A stretch of 64,000 nucleotides of DNA from Marinobacter sp050379415 (GTDB taxonomy: Bacteria > Pseudomonadota > Gammaproteobacteria > Pseudomonadales > Oleiphilaceae): contig NZ_JBNRLS010000004.1 of NCBI RefSeq assembly GCF_050379415.1, forward strand, positions 62,001 to 126,000, read 5' to 3'. This document shows, in pieces, positions 34,814 through 42,448 of the stretch. Position 1 is the first letter of the stretch, and each line of letters begins with the position of its first letter. A program made the translations under genes and the position numbers. The notes beneath the pieces were generated by a model. It saw nothing but the letters and a program-made list of their open reading frames with translations, did no database searches and was not told the DNA's origin.

Positions 34814-35839
34814 GTGAGCGAATACAAGAATCGAGCAATCGTGTTGAAGAAGCGGCCCGAGGGGGAAATTCAGGAAGGTGATCTGGTCATGGAGGAGCGC
34901 TCGGTCCGCCCACCTGAGGATGGCGAGGTAGTTGCCAAGGTGCTTTGGCTGTCGCTGGATCCCTATATGCGTCCCCGGATGAATGATGCCAAGGGGTATA
35001 TGGATCCGATCGGGATTGATGAGGTGATTGTTGGCGAAAGTGTCGCGCAGATCGTTGAATCCCGCTCAGACAAGATGAAGGTGGGTGATCTGGTTACCTG
35101 CTATTCCGGTTGGCAGGAGTATGTGACCTTCCCTGCTGATGCGCCGATGGTTTACCGGGTTCAGCAGAAGGAGGGCGTCCCGCTGCAGGCGTATCTGGGT
35201 GTTGCCGGTATGCCAGGGCGCACCGGTTATTGTGGCCTGATGTATGTCGGTAAACCGCAACGTGGCGAGACCGTGGTTGTGTCTGCCGCTTCCGGGCCCG
35301 TTGGTACGGTGGTTGGCCAGACGGCCAAGACCGAGGGTTGTCGCGTGGTTGGTGTGGCCGGTGGTCCGGAGAAATGCCGCTTTGTGGTCGAGGAGCTGGG
35401 GTTTGATGCCTGTGTCGATTACAAGGCTGGCAACCTTGAGGCGGATCTGAAGGCGGCCTGCCCGGATGGTATCGATATCTATTTCGAGAATGTGGGTGGT
35501 GCGGTGACCCGCGCAGTGGCGCCGTTGCTTAATCCGGGCGCTCGAGTGCCGATCTGTGGGTATGTGTCAGCATACAACGCCAAGGATATGACGGACGTGG
35601 AAACGCCGTTTCATGTGCTCAAGGCCCTGGATCCGGTGCCGGAGCATCGGTTTTTCCTGGTGACCGAGTGGCAGGATCGGCATCAGGAGATTACCGACAT
35701 TCTTGCTTCACGGGTGGCCAGTGGGCAGTTGAAGTATCGGGAGACTGTTGCCGAGGGGCTGGAGAATGCGGTGGAGGCGTTCAAGGGGATGTTAAAAGGG
35801 AAGAACTTCGGTAAGCAGCTGATTCGGGTTTCGGAGTGA
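34814..35839 (+). CDS. NADP-dependent MDR-family oxidoreductase (CurA/leukotriene B4 dehydrogenase type)
   Basis: 341 residues, GTG start with AGGTGG 8 nt upstream. Zinc-independent medium-chain dehydrogenase/reductase: DPYMRPRM near residue 50, GMPGRTGYCGLMYVGKP near 135, the nucleotide-binding VSAASGPVGTVVGQ near 158 and the segment YFENVGGAVTRAV near 220. Members reduce alpha,beta-unsaturated ketones and aldehydes with NADPH; the true substrate is not readable. It is a single gene with REP clusters on both sides, convergent with the phosphorylase gene. Confidence 0.9.
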   Translation: MSEYKNRAIVLKKRPEGEIQEGDLVMEERSVRPPEDGEVVAKVLWLSLDPYMRPRMNDAKGYMDPIGIDEVIVGESVAQIVESRSDKMKVGDLVTCYSGWQEYVTFPADAPMVYRVQQKEGVPLQAYLGVAGMPGRTGYCGLMYVGKPQRGETVVVSAASGPVGTVVGQTAKTEGCRVVGVAGGPEKCRFVVEELGFDACVDYKAGNLEADLKAACPDGIDIYFENVGGAVTRAVAPLLNPGARVPICGYVSAYNAKDMTDVETPFHVLKALDPVPEHRFFLVTEWQDRHQEITDILASRVASGQLKYRETVAEGLENAVEAFKGMLKGKNFGKQLIRVSE

Positions 35840-35848
35840 GGTGAAGTT

Positions 35849-35878
35849 GGGGTCTGAAGAAAGTTTTCTTCTGACCCC
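35849..35878 (+). repeat. REP-like palindrome, copy 14 (T.T polarity)
   Basis: GGGGTCTGAAGAA, loop AGTT, TTCTTCTGACCCC. Begins 10 nt after the oxidoreductase stop. Confidence 0.95.
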
Positions 35879-35913
35879 GATTTTAACGGCGAGTCTGGGG
35901 GTGGGCCTAACTT

Positions 35914-35943
35914 GGGGTCAGATGAACAAGTTCATCAGACCCC
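35914..35943 (+). repeat. REP-like palindrome, copy 15 (A.A polarity), contains a stop codon
   Basis: GGGGTCAGATGAA, loop CAAG, TTCATCAGACCCC. On the minus strand its first nine bases read GGG GTC TGA in frame with the phosphorylase gene, providing its last two residues and its stop. Confidence 0.95.
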
Positions 35944-37683
35944 TGAGTTACTGCCGGGTTTGTTGGAGAGCCAGACGCTTTGGTAGGGCTTCAGGGTGAT
36001 GCTGCCGGAGAGGTCGTCGATGGCCATGCCGGAGATCAGGTCTACCCATTGGTCGGTGCCGATGAGGTTGATGTCGCTGAGCGCCACTTGCTGCACTTCG
36101 TTGCTGATGTTGTGTATGCAGAATACGGACTGGTCACGGCGCATGCTCTGGCGCCAGAAGCCGAAGAGCTGCAGGCCCAGGTGGAGGGTGAACTGGGTGG
36201 CATTGGGGTGGAAGGCTGGCTGGGCGCGGCGGATGCCGATCAGGCGCTTGAGTTCGTGGTAGACCTTGCTGTGGTGGCGCAGCGGGTTTTCCAGTTCTTC
36301 CTCCAGTTTATCCAGCTGCCACTGCCCGCGGTTGATGGATCTCAGCCGGCCGGTGTTCTCCACCCGGGCATAATCGTTCTCCGTGCCCAGAAGGCTGTGG
36401 ATGTAGAAGGCCGGAATCCCCTCCAGTGCCAGCATGATGGTGTGCGCACACAGGAAACGCTGGAGCTGGCAGTGGTCCGCCCCACCCTCTGCCGTGCCTT
36501 TCAGGGCATCCCACAGGGCAATGTTGATCTCGTATGGCTGATCACGGCCATCGGCGGTGCGACGGTACGACACCTTGCCGCCGAACGACTCCATGGTATT
36601 GATCAAGCGCTGTTTCTCGTCGTCCTCCAGCAGTCCGTCCGTCGGCCGCATCCCGATACCGTCATGGGAGGCGATAAAGTTCAGGTAGGTGGTCCCCACC
36701 TGCGCCGGGGGCATGCTCATGAGCCAGGTCTTGAGATGGCGGCAATTCCCCGTCACAAGCGTGTTGATGAGTAGTGGCGGCAAGGAGAAGTTGTAGATCA
36801 CGTGCGCTTCGTTGGCGTTCCCGAAATAGGTCAGGTTCTCCCGGTTGGGCACGTTGGTTTCCGTAATCACCACCGCCTCGGGCGTATGGTGCTCGATCAG
36901 CAGGCGCAGGATCTTGATCAGCTCGTGGGTCTGCTGGAGGTGGATGCAGGGCGTGCCAGGCTCTTTCCAGAGAAACGCCACGGCATCGAGCCTGAATATG
37001 ACCACTCCATGGTCGAGGTATTGTTTGATGATGCCGGCAAACGCGATCAGCACCCTGGGATTGGCGAAATTCAAATCCACCTGGTCCTCACTGAAGGTAC
37101 ACCAGACGTACCGCTCGCCATCCTCGGTCTGCACCGGGGTCAGCAATGGCGAGGTTCTGGGCCGTACCACGGCACTCAGATCGTCTTTCGGGTTTCCCTC
37201 AAAGAAATAATCCTTGCCCGGATCGACCCGCTTTCGGAAGTTCTCGAACCAGCGGCTGCGCGCGGACATGTGGTTGATCACCAGGTCCGCCATCAATTTG
37301 AAGTCGCCGGCAATCTGCTCGACATCGCTCCAGGAGCCATGGGACTCGTTCACCGCGAGATAGTCCATGACTGAAAAGCCATCATCGGAGCTGTACGGGA
37401 AGAACGGCAGGATGTGGACCGCCGAAACGGTTTCCGCCAGACAATCCGTCAGGAACCGATGCAGGGTCTGCAGCGGCTTCTCACCCTCACGCTGGACGGT
37501 ATCGGCATAGGTGATCAAGACGATGTCCGACTCGTCCCAGTTGTTCTGGTGTGCCGGTGGCGGCTCCTGATTCGGGGCCACCTCCATGGTGCCCAGCAGC
37601 TGTTCCGCCAGGAAATCGCAGTCCAGTTCCGGGTATACCACCTCCAGCATGCCGACCAGCTTGGCCTTGAGGGGCTGGCTCAT
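35935..37683 (-). CDS. GH13_18 sugar phosphorylase, probably glucosylglycerate phosphorylase
   Basis: 582 residues. Looks like a sucrose phosphorylase-type glycoside hydrolase family 13 enzyme: DLVINHMSARSRWFENFRK near the N terminus, VIFRLDAVAFLWKEPGT with the catalytic Asp, VVITETNVPN with the acid/base Glu, and ASHDGIGMRP. Family 13_18 includes sucrose, sucrose-6-phosphate and glucosylglycerate phosphorylases. The neighbouring GpgS-like synthase, phosphatase and glycerate kinase favour glucosylglycerate plus phosphate giving glucose-1-phosphate and D-glycerate. Overlaps the synthase gene by 4 nt. The last residues (SGV) and the stop come from a REP-like element, so the original 3' end may have been altered. 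Confidence 0.85.
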   Translation of the reverse strand: MSQPLKAKLVGMLEVVYPELDCDFLAEQLLGTMEVAPNQEPPPAHQNNWDESDIVLITYADTVQREGEKPLQTLHRFLTDCLAETVSAVHILPFFPYSSDDGFSVMDYLAVNESHGSWSDVEQIAGDFKLMADLVINHMSARSRWFENFRKRVDPGKDYFFEGNPKDDLSAVVRPRTSPLLTPVQTEDGERYVWCTFSEDQVDLNFANPRVLIAFAGIIKQYLDHGVVIFRLDAVAFLWKEPGTPCIHLQQTHELIKILRLLIEHHTPEAVVITETNVPNRENLTYFGNANEAHVIYNFSLPPLLINTLVTGNCRHLKTWLMSMPPAQVGTTYLNFIASHDGIGMRPTDGLLEDDEKQRLINTMESFGGKVSYRRTADGRDQPYEINIALWDALKGTAEGGADHCQLQRFLCAHTIMLALEGIPAFYIHSLLGTENDYARVENTGRLRSINRGQWQLDKLEEELENPLRHHSKVYHELKRLIGIRRAQPAFHPNATQFTLHLGLQLFGFWRQSMRRDQSVFCIHNISNEVQQVALSDINLIGTDQWVDLISGMAIDDLSGSITLKPYQSVWLSNKPGSNSGV

Positions 37684-38903
37684 GGCCGGTACTCCTCGTT
37701 ATCCAGCTCCACCGCTTCCAGCAATTGCTCCTTGATGTCCGGAATGGCACTGGTGACGCGGTTCCAGCTCGGGATGAACGGGGTGTCCATAGGGTTATCC
37801 AGGAAGTACGACCCGGCCCGCATCACGTTTTGGGCGAACAGCTCCACCGCCTTCTCTTCCTTGTGACGGTCGAACGTCAGGCCGTTCATGACGGCGTCGT
37901 TCTGGTAGGTCTCTACGAAATCCAGGGCTATCCGGAAGTAAGTGGCCTTGATGGTTCGGAATTTCTCGTTAGAGAAGATTTCGCCGTTGGTCGCCAGTTT
38001 CCGGAACAGGGCCTTGGCAATGTCCACACTCATCTTGGACAGACCCCGACTGGCATCTTCCGGGGACAGTTCCTGATGCTTGTGATCGTAGGTATCAGCG
38101 ATGTCCACCTGGCATAGCCGGTTGGTGGCGTAGTTGCGCTTCATCTCGGACAGCACGCCAATCTCCAGGCCCCAATCACTGGGAATACGCAAGTCATTGA
38201 TGACGTCGGTGCGGAACGAGAACTCGCCGGCCAGCGGGTAGCGGTAGCTGTCCAGGTAATCCAGGAAATCGCTGGGGCCACAGACTTTCTTCAGGGCCCG
38301 GATCAACGGGGTCACCAGCAGGCGGCTGACCCGGCCATTCATTTTCGAATCCGCCACCCGGGCGTAGTAACCCTTGCAGAACATATAGTTGAACGCGGGG
38401 TTGGCCACCGGGTAAATCAGGCGGGCGACCAGGTCCCGGGAATAGGTCAGGATGTCACAGTCGTGCAGGGCCACGGACTTGCTGACACCGGAGGCCAGCA
38501 CATAGCCAAAGCAGTACCAGACGTTCCGCCCCTTGCCCATCTCGGTCGGCGCCAGGTTCTGCTCCCGCAGTTTGAGGTCGAGGGCGCGCAGCCGCGGGCC
38601 GTCGTTCCAAAGTACCTTGAACTCCTGGGGCAGATCGGAGAAATACTCGAGCGCATGCCGGTATTGCTCTTCATCGGCGCGGTCCAGCCCGATGACGATC
38701 TGATCGAGGTAAGGCACCTTCGCCAGTTCACTGACGATGTTTTTCAGCGCCGGCCCCTCCAGCTCCGAATACAACGACGGCAGCACAAGGGACATGGGCC
38801 GGGCCTTGCGGAAGTTCATCAGTTCCGCTTCCATCTCCTCGACCGGCCGGCGGACAAGGTTATGCAGGGTGGTGACTATGCCGTTCTGGTAAAAGTCGCC
38901 CAT
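37680..38903 (-). CDS. gpgS: Glucosyl-3-phosphoglycerate synthase-like GT81 glycosyltransferase
   Basis: 407 residues. A GT-A fold retaining transferase with LVLPSLYSELEGPALKNIV near residue 38, the DxD metal motif in ALHDCDILTYSRDLVARL near 147, and PLAGEFSFR near 225. This combination matches the GpgS/MpgS-related family that joins a sugar nucleotide to 3-phosphoglycerate. The donor (NDP-glucose or GDP-mannose) cannot be decided from sequence alone; the adjacent glucoside phosphorylase suggests glucose. Middle gene of the operon, 14 nt after the phosphatase and 4-nt overlap with the phosphorylase. Cytosolic. Confidence 0.82.
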   Translation of the reverse strand: MGDFYQNGIVTTLHNLVRRPVEEMEAELMNFRKARPMSLVLPSLYSELEGPALKNIVSELAKVPYLDQIVIGLDRADEEQYRHALEYFSDLPQEFKVLWNDGPRLRALDLKLREQNLAPTEMGKGRNVWYCFGYVLASGVSKSVALHDCDILTYSRDLVARLIYPVANPAFNYMFCKGYYARVADSKMNGRVSRLLVTPLIRALKKVCGPSDFLDYLDSYRYPLAGEFSFRTDVINDLRIPSDWGLEIGVLSEMKRNYATNRLCQVDIADTYDHKHQELSPEDASRGLSKMSVDIAKALFRKLATNGEIFSNEKFRTIKATYFRIALDFVETYQNDAVMNGLTFDRHKEEKAVELFAQNVMRAGSYFLDNPMDTPFIPSWNRVTSAIPDIKEQLLEAVELDNEEYRP

Positions 38904-38917
38904 GGCGGCTCTCCTTT

Positions 38918-39721
38918 TTAATACCCGTACTCAAGCAGCAGATTGAGTACACAGTCATTCCAGCCCTCGGGGCCGGATCTGAGGGAGCGTATGGGGCGGC
39001 GGTCTGACGGTAGCTGGACGTTCCCACTGTTGACGCCCCGGATAACCACCGGGACATCGGACGCTTCCAGCATGCCCTGATCGTTCGGGCTGTCACCCAG
39101 TGCAATGGCCAGTACCGGTTCGCGGCCATAGCGCTCCTGGTATTTACCCAGCAAGAAACGGGCCCCATCGGCCTTGTCGAAGATGCCCATGGCGTGCCAG
39201 AAGCGGCCCCCCTGCACCAAACGAAGGTTGTCGGACGCCAGCGAGGCCTCGAATTGGCGTAGTTCCTCCTCGGTACCTTCCCAGATCAGAGGCTCGGTGC
39301 CATGGCGTTGCATCGCCCGCGAAGCAGCAGTGACATCCAGTCCCGTGACATCCGCCAGCTCCTCCGCCGACATGTCCTCAAAGCCCCGAAAGCGTGCACC
39401 GGCGGTCCGCAACCGACCCAGTGCCGACAACACCACGGCCCGGGATGCGCCAAAATTCACCACCTGTTCCGAGGAATTGCCAAAAGTGCCGGCCGGAATC
39501 ACGACCGCTGCACCGTTTTCGACAATGTAGGGATCGCCATTGCCCAGTTCGTTCCGGAGTACGGCGATCTCCGCCGCGGTCTTGCTGGAGTTGAGGATCA
39601 GGGGGATTCCCGCCGCTTTTACCCTGGCCAGAGCGGGCCGGGCGGCCTCCCAGGAATAGTCCTCGTGGTCCAGCAATGTGCCATCAAGATCGGTGAACAG
39701 AATCAGGTGGGGCCTGGGCAT
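38918..39721 (-). CDS. Mannosyl/glucosyl-3-phosphoglycerate phosphatase (HAD family)
   Basis: 267 residues from MPRPHLILFTDLDGTLLDHE; GAGGA precedes the ATG. HAD motif I is DLDGTLLD; motif II is LILNSSKT near residue 43; motif IV is LAIALGDSPNDQGML near 215; the cap is of the Cof/MPGP type. These enzymes remove the phosphate from glycosyl-3-phosphoglycerate to release the compatible solute. A longer frame to 39799 runs into the kinase gene and has no ribosome site. Second gene of the operon. Confidence 0.88.
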   Translation of the reverse strand: MPRPHLILFTDLDGTLLDHEDYSWEAARPALARVKAAGIPLILNSSKTAAEIAVLRNELGNGDPYIVENGAAVVIPAGTFGNSSEQVVNFGASRAVVLSALGRLRTAGARFRGFEDMSAEELADVTGLDVTAASRAMQRHGTEPLIWEGTEEELRQFEASLASDNLRLVQGGRFWHAMGIFDKADGARFLLGKYQERYGREPVLAIALGDSPNDQGMLEASDVPVVIRGVNSGNVQLPSDRRPIRSLRSGPEGWNDCVLNLLLEYGY

Positions 39722-39743
39722 GGTATTTCCTCGCTTGGGGTTG

Positions 39744-40694
39744 CTAACTGGAGGCCGGAGGCTCCCTGAACTGAGGAGCCTCCAGCGAATGGTCCGCACC
39801 GACGGGAATCAGGACATCGGCCCGGCCCGGCATTTCCCGGAGGCAATGCTCGGTTACGCGCTGGTAGTACATGATGAATCGGGCCACTTCTTCGTCGGAC
39901 ATGATGCGCAACGAGAGAGCACTCGTGTCGCGGCCGCCCTGTTCTGGTGCATTGGCATGGCGTGCGGCCAACTTGTGTTCCTGCAAGGTGCGCCATTCCA
40001 GCACGCACTCCATGGATGGCGCCTTGAGCATCACCAGGTAATCAAGCCGGTCGAAGAACGCCCGGTAGCTGTCTTTAAGGCATTCGTTCACATAGCTGCG
40101 CCAGGTGGCATGAGGATCCTCCTCGGCTTCCAGCGTGTTGACCGGCCGGGCCAGCGCTTCTTCGGGTTCCGGCGCAGCCCCCAGGCACCAGCCCTCCACC
40201 AGAATGACCTCCGCCGGGCCTTCGAACACCGGCCAGCGGTCCCGGGGCGCGCGATCATCCCGGGCCTTGTCGAAGGCGGGGATTGCGGTCCGGTCCCCGG
40301 GTTTTGCGGCGAGCAGTTGGTCGATCACCTTCTGGCCCAGGGACACATCGTGGGTGCCCGGCACACCGCGGGTGATGAACAACGGGTGCACGAGTCCGGC
40401 AAGTCTCTGCCGCTCTGCTCTGGTAAGGTAGATATCATCAATGGAGAAGCTGGCTGTGGCCGTGTCAAAGTGGCGGCTCAGGATTTCTTTGAGGAACAGG
40501 GTCAGGGTTGATTTCCCGGTGCCCTGGGCCCCATGGATACCAATAAGCACCGGCCGCCCCAGCCGCTGCCGGAGTTCGAGAATCCGGTGCGCCAGGGGCA
40601 GAATGGTCTGTTCGACGGTGTGTCCGTATGAGGAAGGCAGACCTTCCTGGCTGATCAGGGTCTCAATGGTGATGTTGAGTTCGTTTTCAGACAC
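39744..40694 (-). CDS. D-glycerate 3-kinase-like P-loop kinase
   Basis: 316 residues from a GTG at 40694 (SENELNITIETLIS follows); AGGA lies 7 nt upstream. IGIHGAQGTGKSTLTLF near residue 52 is the Walker A loop; FSIDDIYLTRAERQRLA and VILVEGWCLGA are the other nucleoside/substrate-kinase motifs seen in plant-type glycerate 3-kinase (GLYK) relatives of phosphoribulokinase. It would phosphorylate D-glycerate released by the phosphorylase to 3-phosphoglycerate, the acceptor of the GT81 synthase. First gene of the operon and divergent from selO; the 68-nt space between starts must hold both promoters. Confidence 0.82.
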   Translation of the reverse strand: MSENELNITIETLISQEGLPSSYGHTVEQTILPLAHRILELRQRLGRPVLIGIHGAQGTGKSTLTLFLKEILSRHFDTATASFSIDDIYLTRAERQRLAGLVHPLFITRGVPGTHDVSLGQKVIDQLLAAKPGDRTAIPAFDKARDDRAPRDRWPVFEGPAEVILVEGWCLGAAPEPEEALARPVNTLEAEEDPHATWRSYVNECLKDSYRAFFDRLDYLVMLKAPSMECVLEWRTLQEHKLAARHANAPEQGGRDTSALSLRIMSDEEVARFIMYYQRVTEHCLREMPGRADVLIPVGADHSLEAPQFREPPASS

Positions 40695-40762
40695 GGTGGT
40701 TTCCTGAATCGGTTTAAATTGAAAGCAGCAGAATCTGTACCAACTGAGAGTATACGCATTGT

Positions 40763-42217
40763 ATGAATGACACAGGTTTCCGGATCGAACATCGCTACCT
40801 GGAGCTTCCGGACAGCTTTTACACCCGGGTACAGCCAAAGCCGCTGACCAACGCCAGAATGGTTACCTTCAACCATGAGCTGGCGCGCCAGATGGGCTTT
40901 CATGTGAGCTCGGCAGAGGAATGGACCGGCGTCGGGGCCGGCACGGAGCTACTGGAAGGCATGGACCCGGTGGCCATGAAGTACACCGGCCATCAGTTCG
41001 GCATGTACAACCCGGAACTGGGAGACGGCCGCGGCCTGCTGCTGTGGGAAACCATCGGTCCCGATGGCCGACGCTGGGACTGGCACCTCAAGGGCGCCGG
41101 CACCACGCCCTACTCACGGTTCGGCGATGGCCGGGCTGTATTGCGCTCCACCATCCGGGAGTACCTGTGCAGCGAGGCCATGCATTTCCTGGGCATTCCC
41201 ACGACCCGGGCCCTGTTCATGGTCAGCGCCGGGGATCCGATTCGCCGGGAAACCATCGAGACTGCCGCCGCGCTGATGCGGGTGGCCGAGAGCCATATCC
41301 GCTTCGGCCACTTCGAATTCGCCGCCCATCACGAGGGGCCGGAAGCGGTGAAGACCCTGATCGAACATGTGATCGCCCTGCACTTCCCACACCTGATCGA
41401 TCTGCCGGAGGACGAGCGCCACACCCGCTGGTTCGAGGAAGTGGTTGAGCGAACCGCCCGGCTGATTGCCGACTGGCAGGCCGTGGGCTTTTGCCATGGC
41501 GTGATGAACAGCGACAACATGTCGATCATCGGCGATACCTTCGACTACGGGCCCTACGCCTTCCTCGACGACTTCGACGCCGGCTATATCTGCAACCATA
41601 CTGACCAGGGGGGCCGCTACGCCTACAACCGCCAGCCCCAGGTCGGCTTTGTAAACTGCCAGTACCTGGCCAATGCGTTGTTGCCGGTGATGGACGAAGA
41701 CAGCGTCCGCCGGGGACTGAGGCGTTACGAGGTGATCTATAACGAACGCTTCCTGCAGAACATGCGTGACAAGCTTGGTCTGGCCGAACCGGATGACTCC
41801 GACCTCAGCCTGATCATGGAAACGTTCAGCATGCTCCACGAACAGCACGTGGACTACACCCGTTTCTTCCGGGGCCTCTCCAACCTCTATGACAAGGGCC
41901 ATGACCCGGTACGCGACCTGTTTGTAGACCGCAGCGTCGCGGACGAATGGCTCGAACGCTACGAACAACGCCTGCAAAAAGAAACCCGCGCCCACGACGA
42001 GCGGGAATACGCCATGCGCAAGGTGAACCCGAAGTACATCCTGAGGAACTACCTGGCCCAGCAAGTGATTCTGGAGGCGCAGAACGGGGATTATCAGCCG
42101 ATGGAGGAGTTATTGGAGGTGCTCAGGCGGCCGTTTGATGAGCAGCCGGAGCTTGAGAAGTATGCAGCGCTGCCGCCGGACTGGGGGAAGCATTTGAATA
42201 TCAGCTGTTCCAGCTGA
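40763..42217 (+). CDS. selO: Protein adenylyltransferase SelO (YdiU)
   Basis: 484 residues. SelO is a pseudokinase that transfers AMP from ATP to protein Ser/Thr/Tyr, linked in E. coli to redox stress. Conserved segments: NPELGDGRGLLLWE near residue 86, HLKGAGTTPYSRFGDGRAVL near 108 with the nucleotide-binding Lys, and HGVMNSDNMSIIGDTFDYGP near 246 with the catalytic Asp/Asn. The chain ends SCSS, where vertebrate SelO has selenocysteine at the same third-last position. Divergent from the solute operon; followed by a four-copy REP cluster. Confidence 0.95.
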   Translation: MNDTGFRIEHRYLELPDSFYTRVQPKPLTNARMVTFNHELARQMGFHVSSAEEWTGVGAGTELLEGMDPVAMKYTGHQFGMYNPELGDGRGLLLWETIGPDGRRWDWHLKGAGTTPYSRFGDGRAVLRSTIREYLCSEAMHFLGIPTTRALFMVSAGDPIRRETIETAAALMRVAESHIRFGHFEFAAHHEGPEAVKTLIEHVIALHFPHLIDLPEDERHTRWFEEVVERTARLIADWQAVGFCHGVMNSDNMSIIGDTFDYGPYAFLDDFDAGYICNHTDQGGRYAYNRQPQVGFVNCQYLANALLPVMDEDSVRRGLRRYEVIYNERFLQNMRDKLGLAEPDDSDLSLIMETFSMLHEQHVDYTRFFRGLSNLYDKGHDPVRDLFVDRSVADEWLERYEQRLQKETRAHDEREYAMRKVNPKYILRNYLAQQVILEAQNGDYQPMEELLEVLRRPFDEQPELEKYAALPPDWGKHLNISCSS

Positions 42218-42233
42218 GGAGTCATGAGGCACA

Positions 42234-42264
42234 GGGGTCTGAAGAGCTCCGTTCTTCTGACCCC
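42234..42264 (+). repeat. REP-like palindrome, copy 16 (T.T polarity)
   Basis: 31 bp: GGGGTCTGAAGA and TCTTCTGACCCC with a 7-nt centre GCTCCGT. First member of a duplicated pair. Confidence 0.93.
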
Positions 42265-42292
42265 AAATTAAGCCAAACCCCAAAACTAAAAA

Positions 42293-42322
42293 GGGGTCAG
42301 ATGAAGGCTTTCATCAGACCCC
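42293..42322 (+). repeat. REP-like palindrome, copy 17 (A.A polarity)
   Basis: GGGGTCAGATGAA, loop GGCT, TTCATCAGACCCC. Second member of the first pair. Confidence 0.95.
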
Positions 42323-42330
42323 GGAGCACA

Positions 42331-42361
42331 GGGGTCTGAAGAACTTTGTTCTTCTGACCCC
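42331..42361 (+). repeat. REP-like palindrome, copy 18 (T.T polarity)
   Basis: 31 bp: GGGGTCTGAAGAA, loop CTTTG, TTCTTCTGACCCC. Offset 97 nt from copy 16. Confidence 0.95.
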
Positions 42362-42390
42362 AACTTAAACCACACTCCAAAGCTAAAAAA

Positions 42391-42420
42391 GGGGTCAGAT
42401 GAAAGCTTTCATCAGACCCC
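42391..42420 (+). repeat. REP-like palindrome, copy 19 (A.A polarity)
   Basis: GGGGTCAGATGAA, loop AGCT, TTCATCAGACCCC. Offset 98 nt from copy 17; 28 nt before the fumarase stop. Confidence 0.95.
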
Positions 42421-42448
42421 GGAGTTCTTCTCACCCCATGTTCAGCCC

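Noticed and set aside
35935..37683. Sucrose phosphorylase as a definite name
   Set aside because: Family GH13_18 covers several acceptor specificities and the operon context favours glucosylglycerate.
42234..42420. CRISPR-like array of regularly spaced palindromic repeats
   Set aside because: Repeats alternate in orientation, spacing is irregular (8 to 30 nt between elements), spacers resemble each other, and no cas gene is present.
16992..42420. REP-like palindromes as ordinary rho-independent terminators
   Set aside because: They lack a consistent T run, occur in divergent and 5' leader positions, and conserve sequence well beyond what a terminator stem needs.
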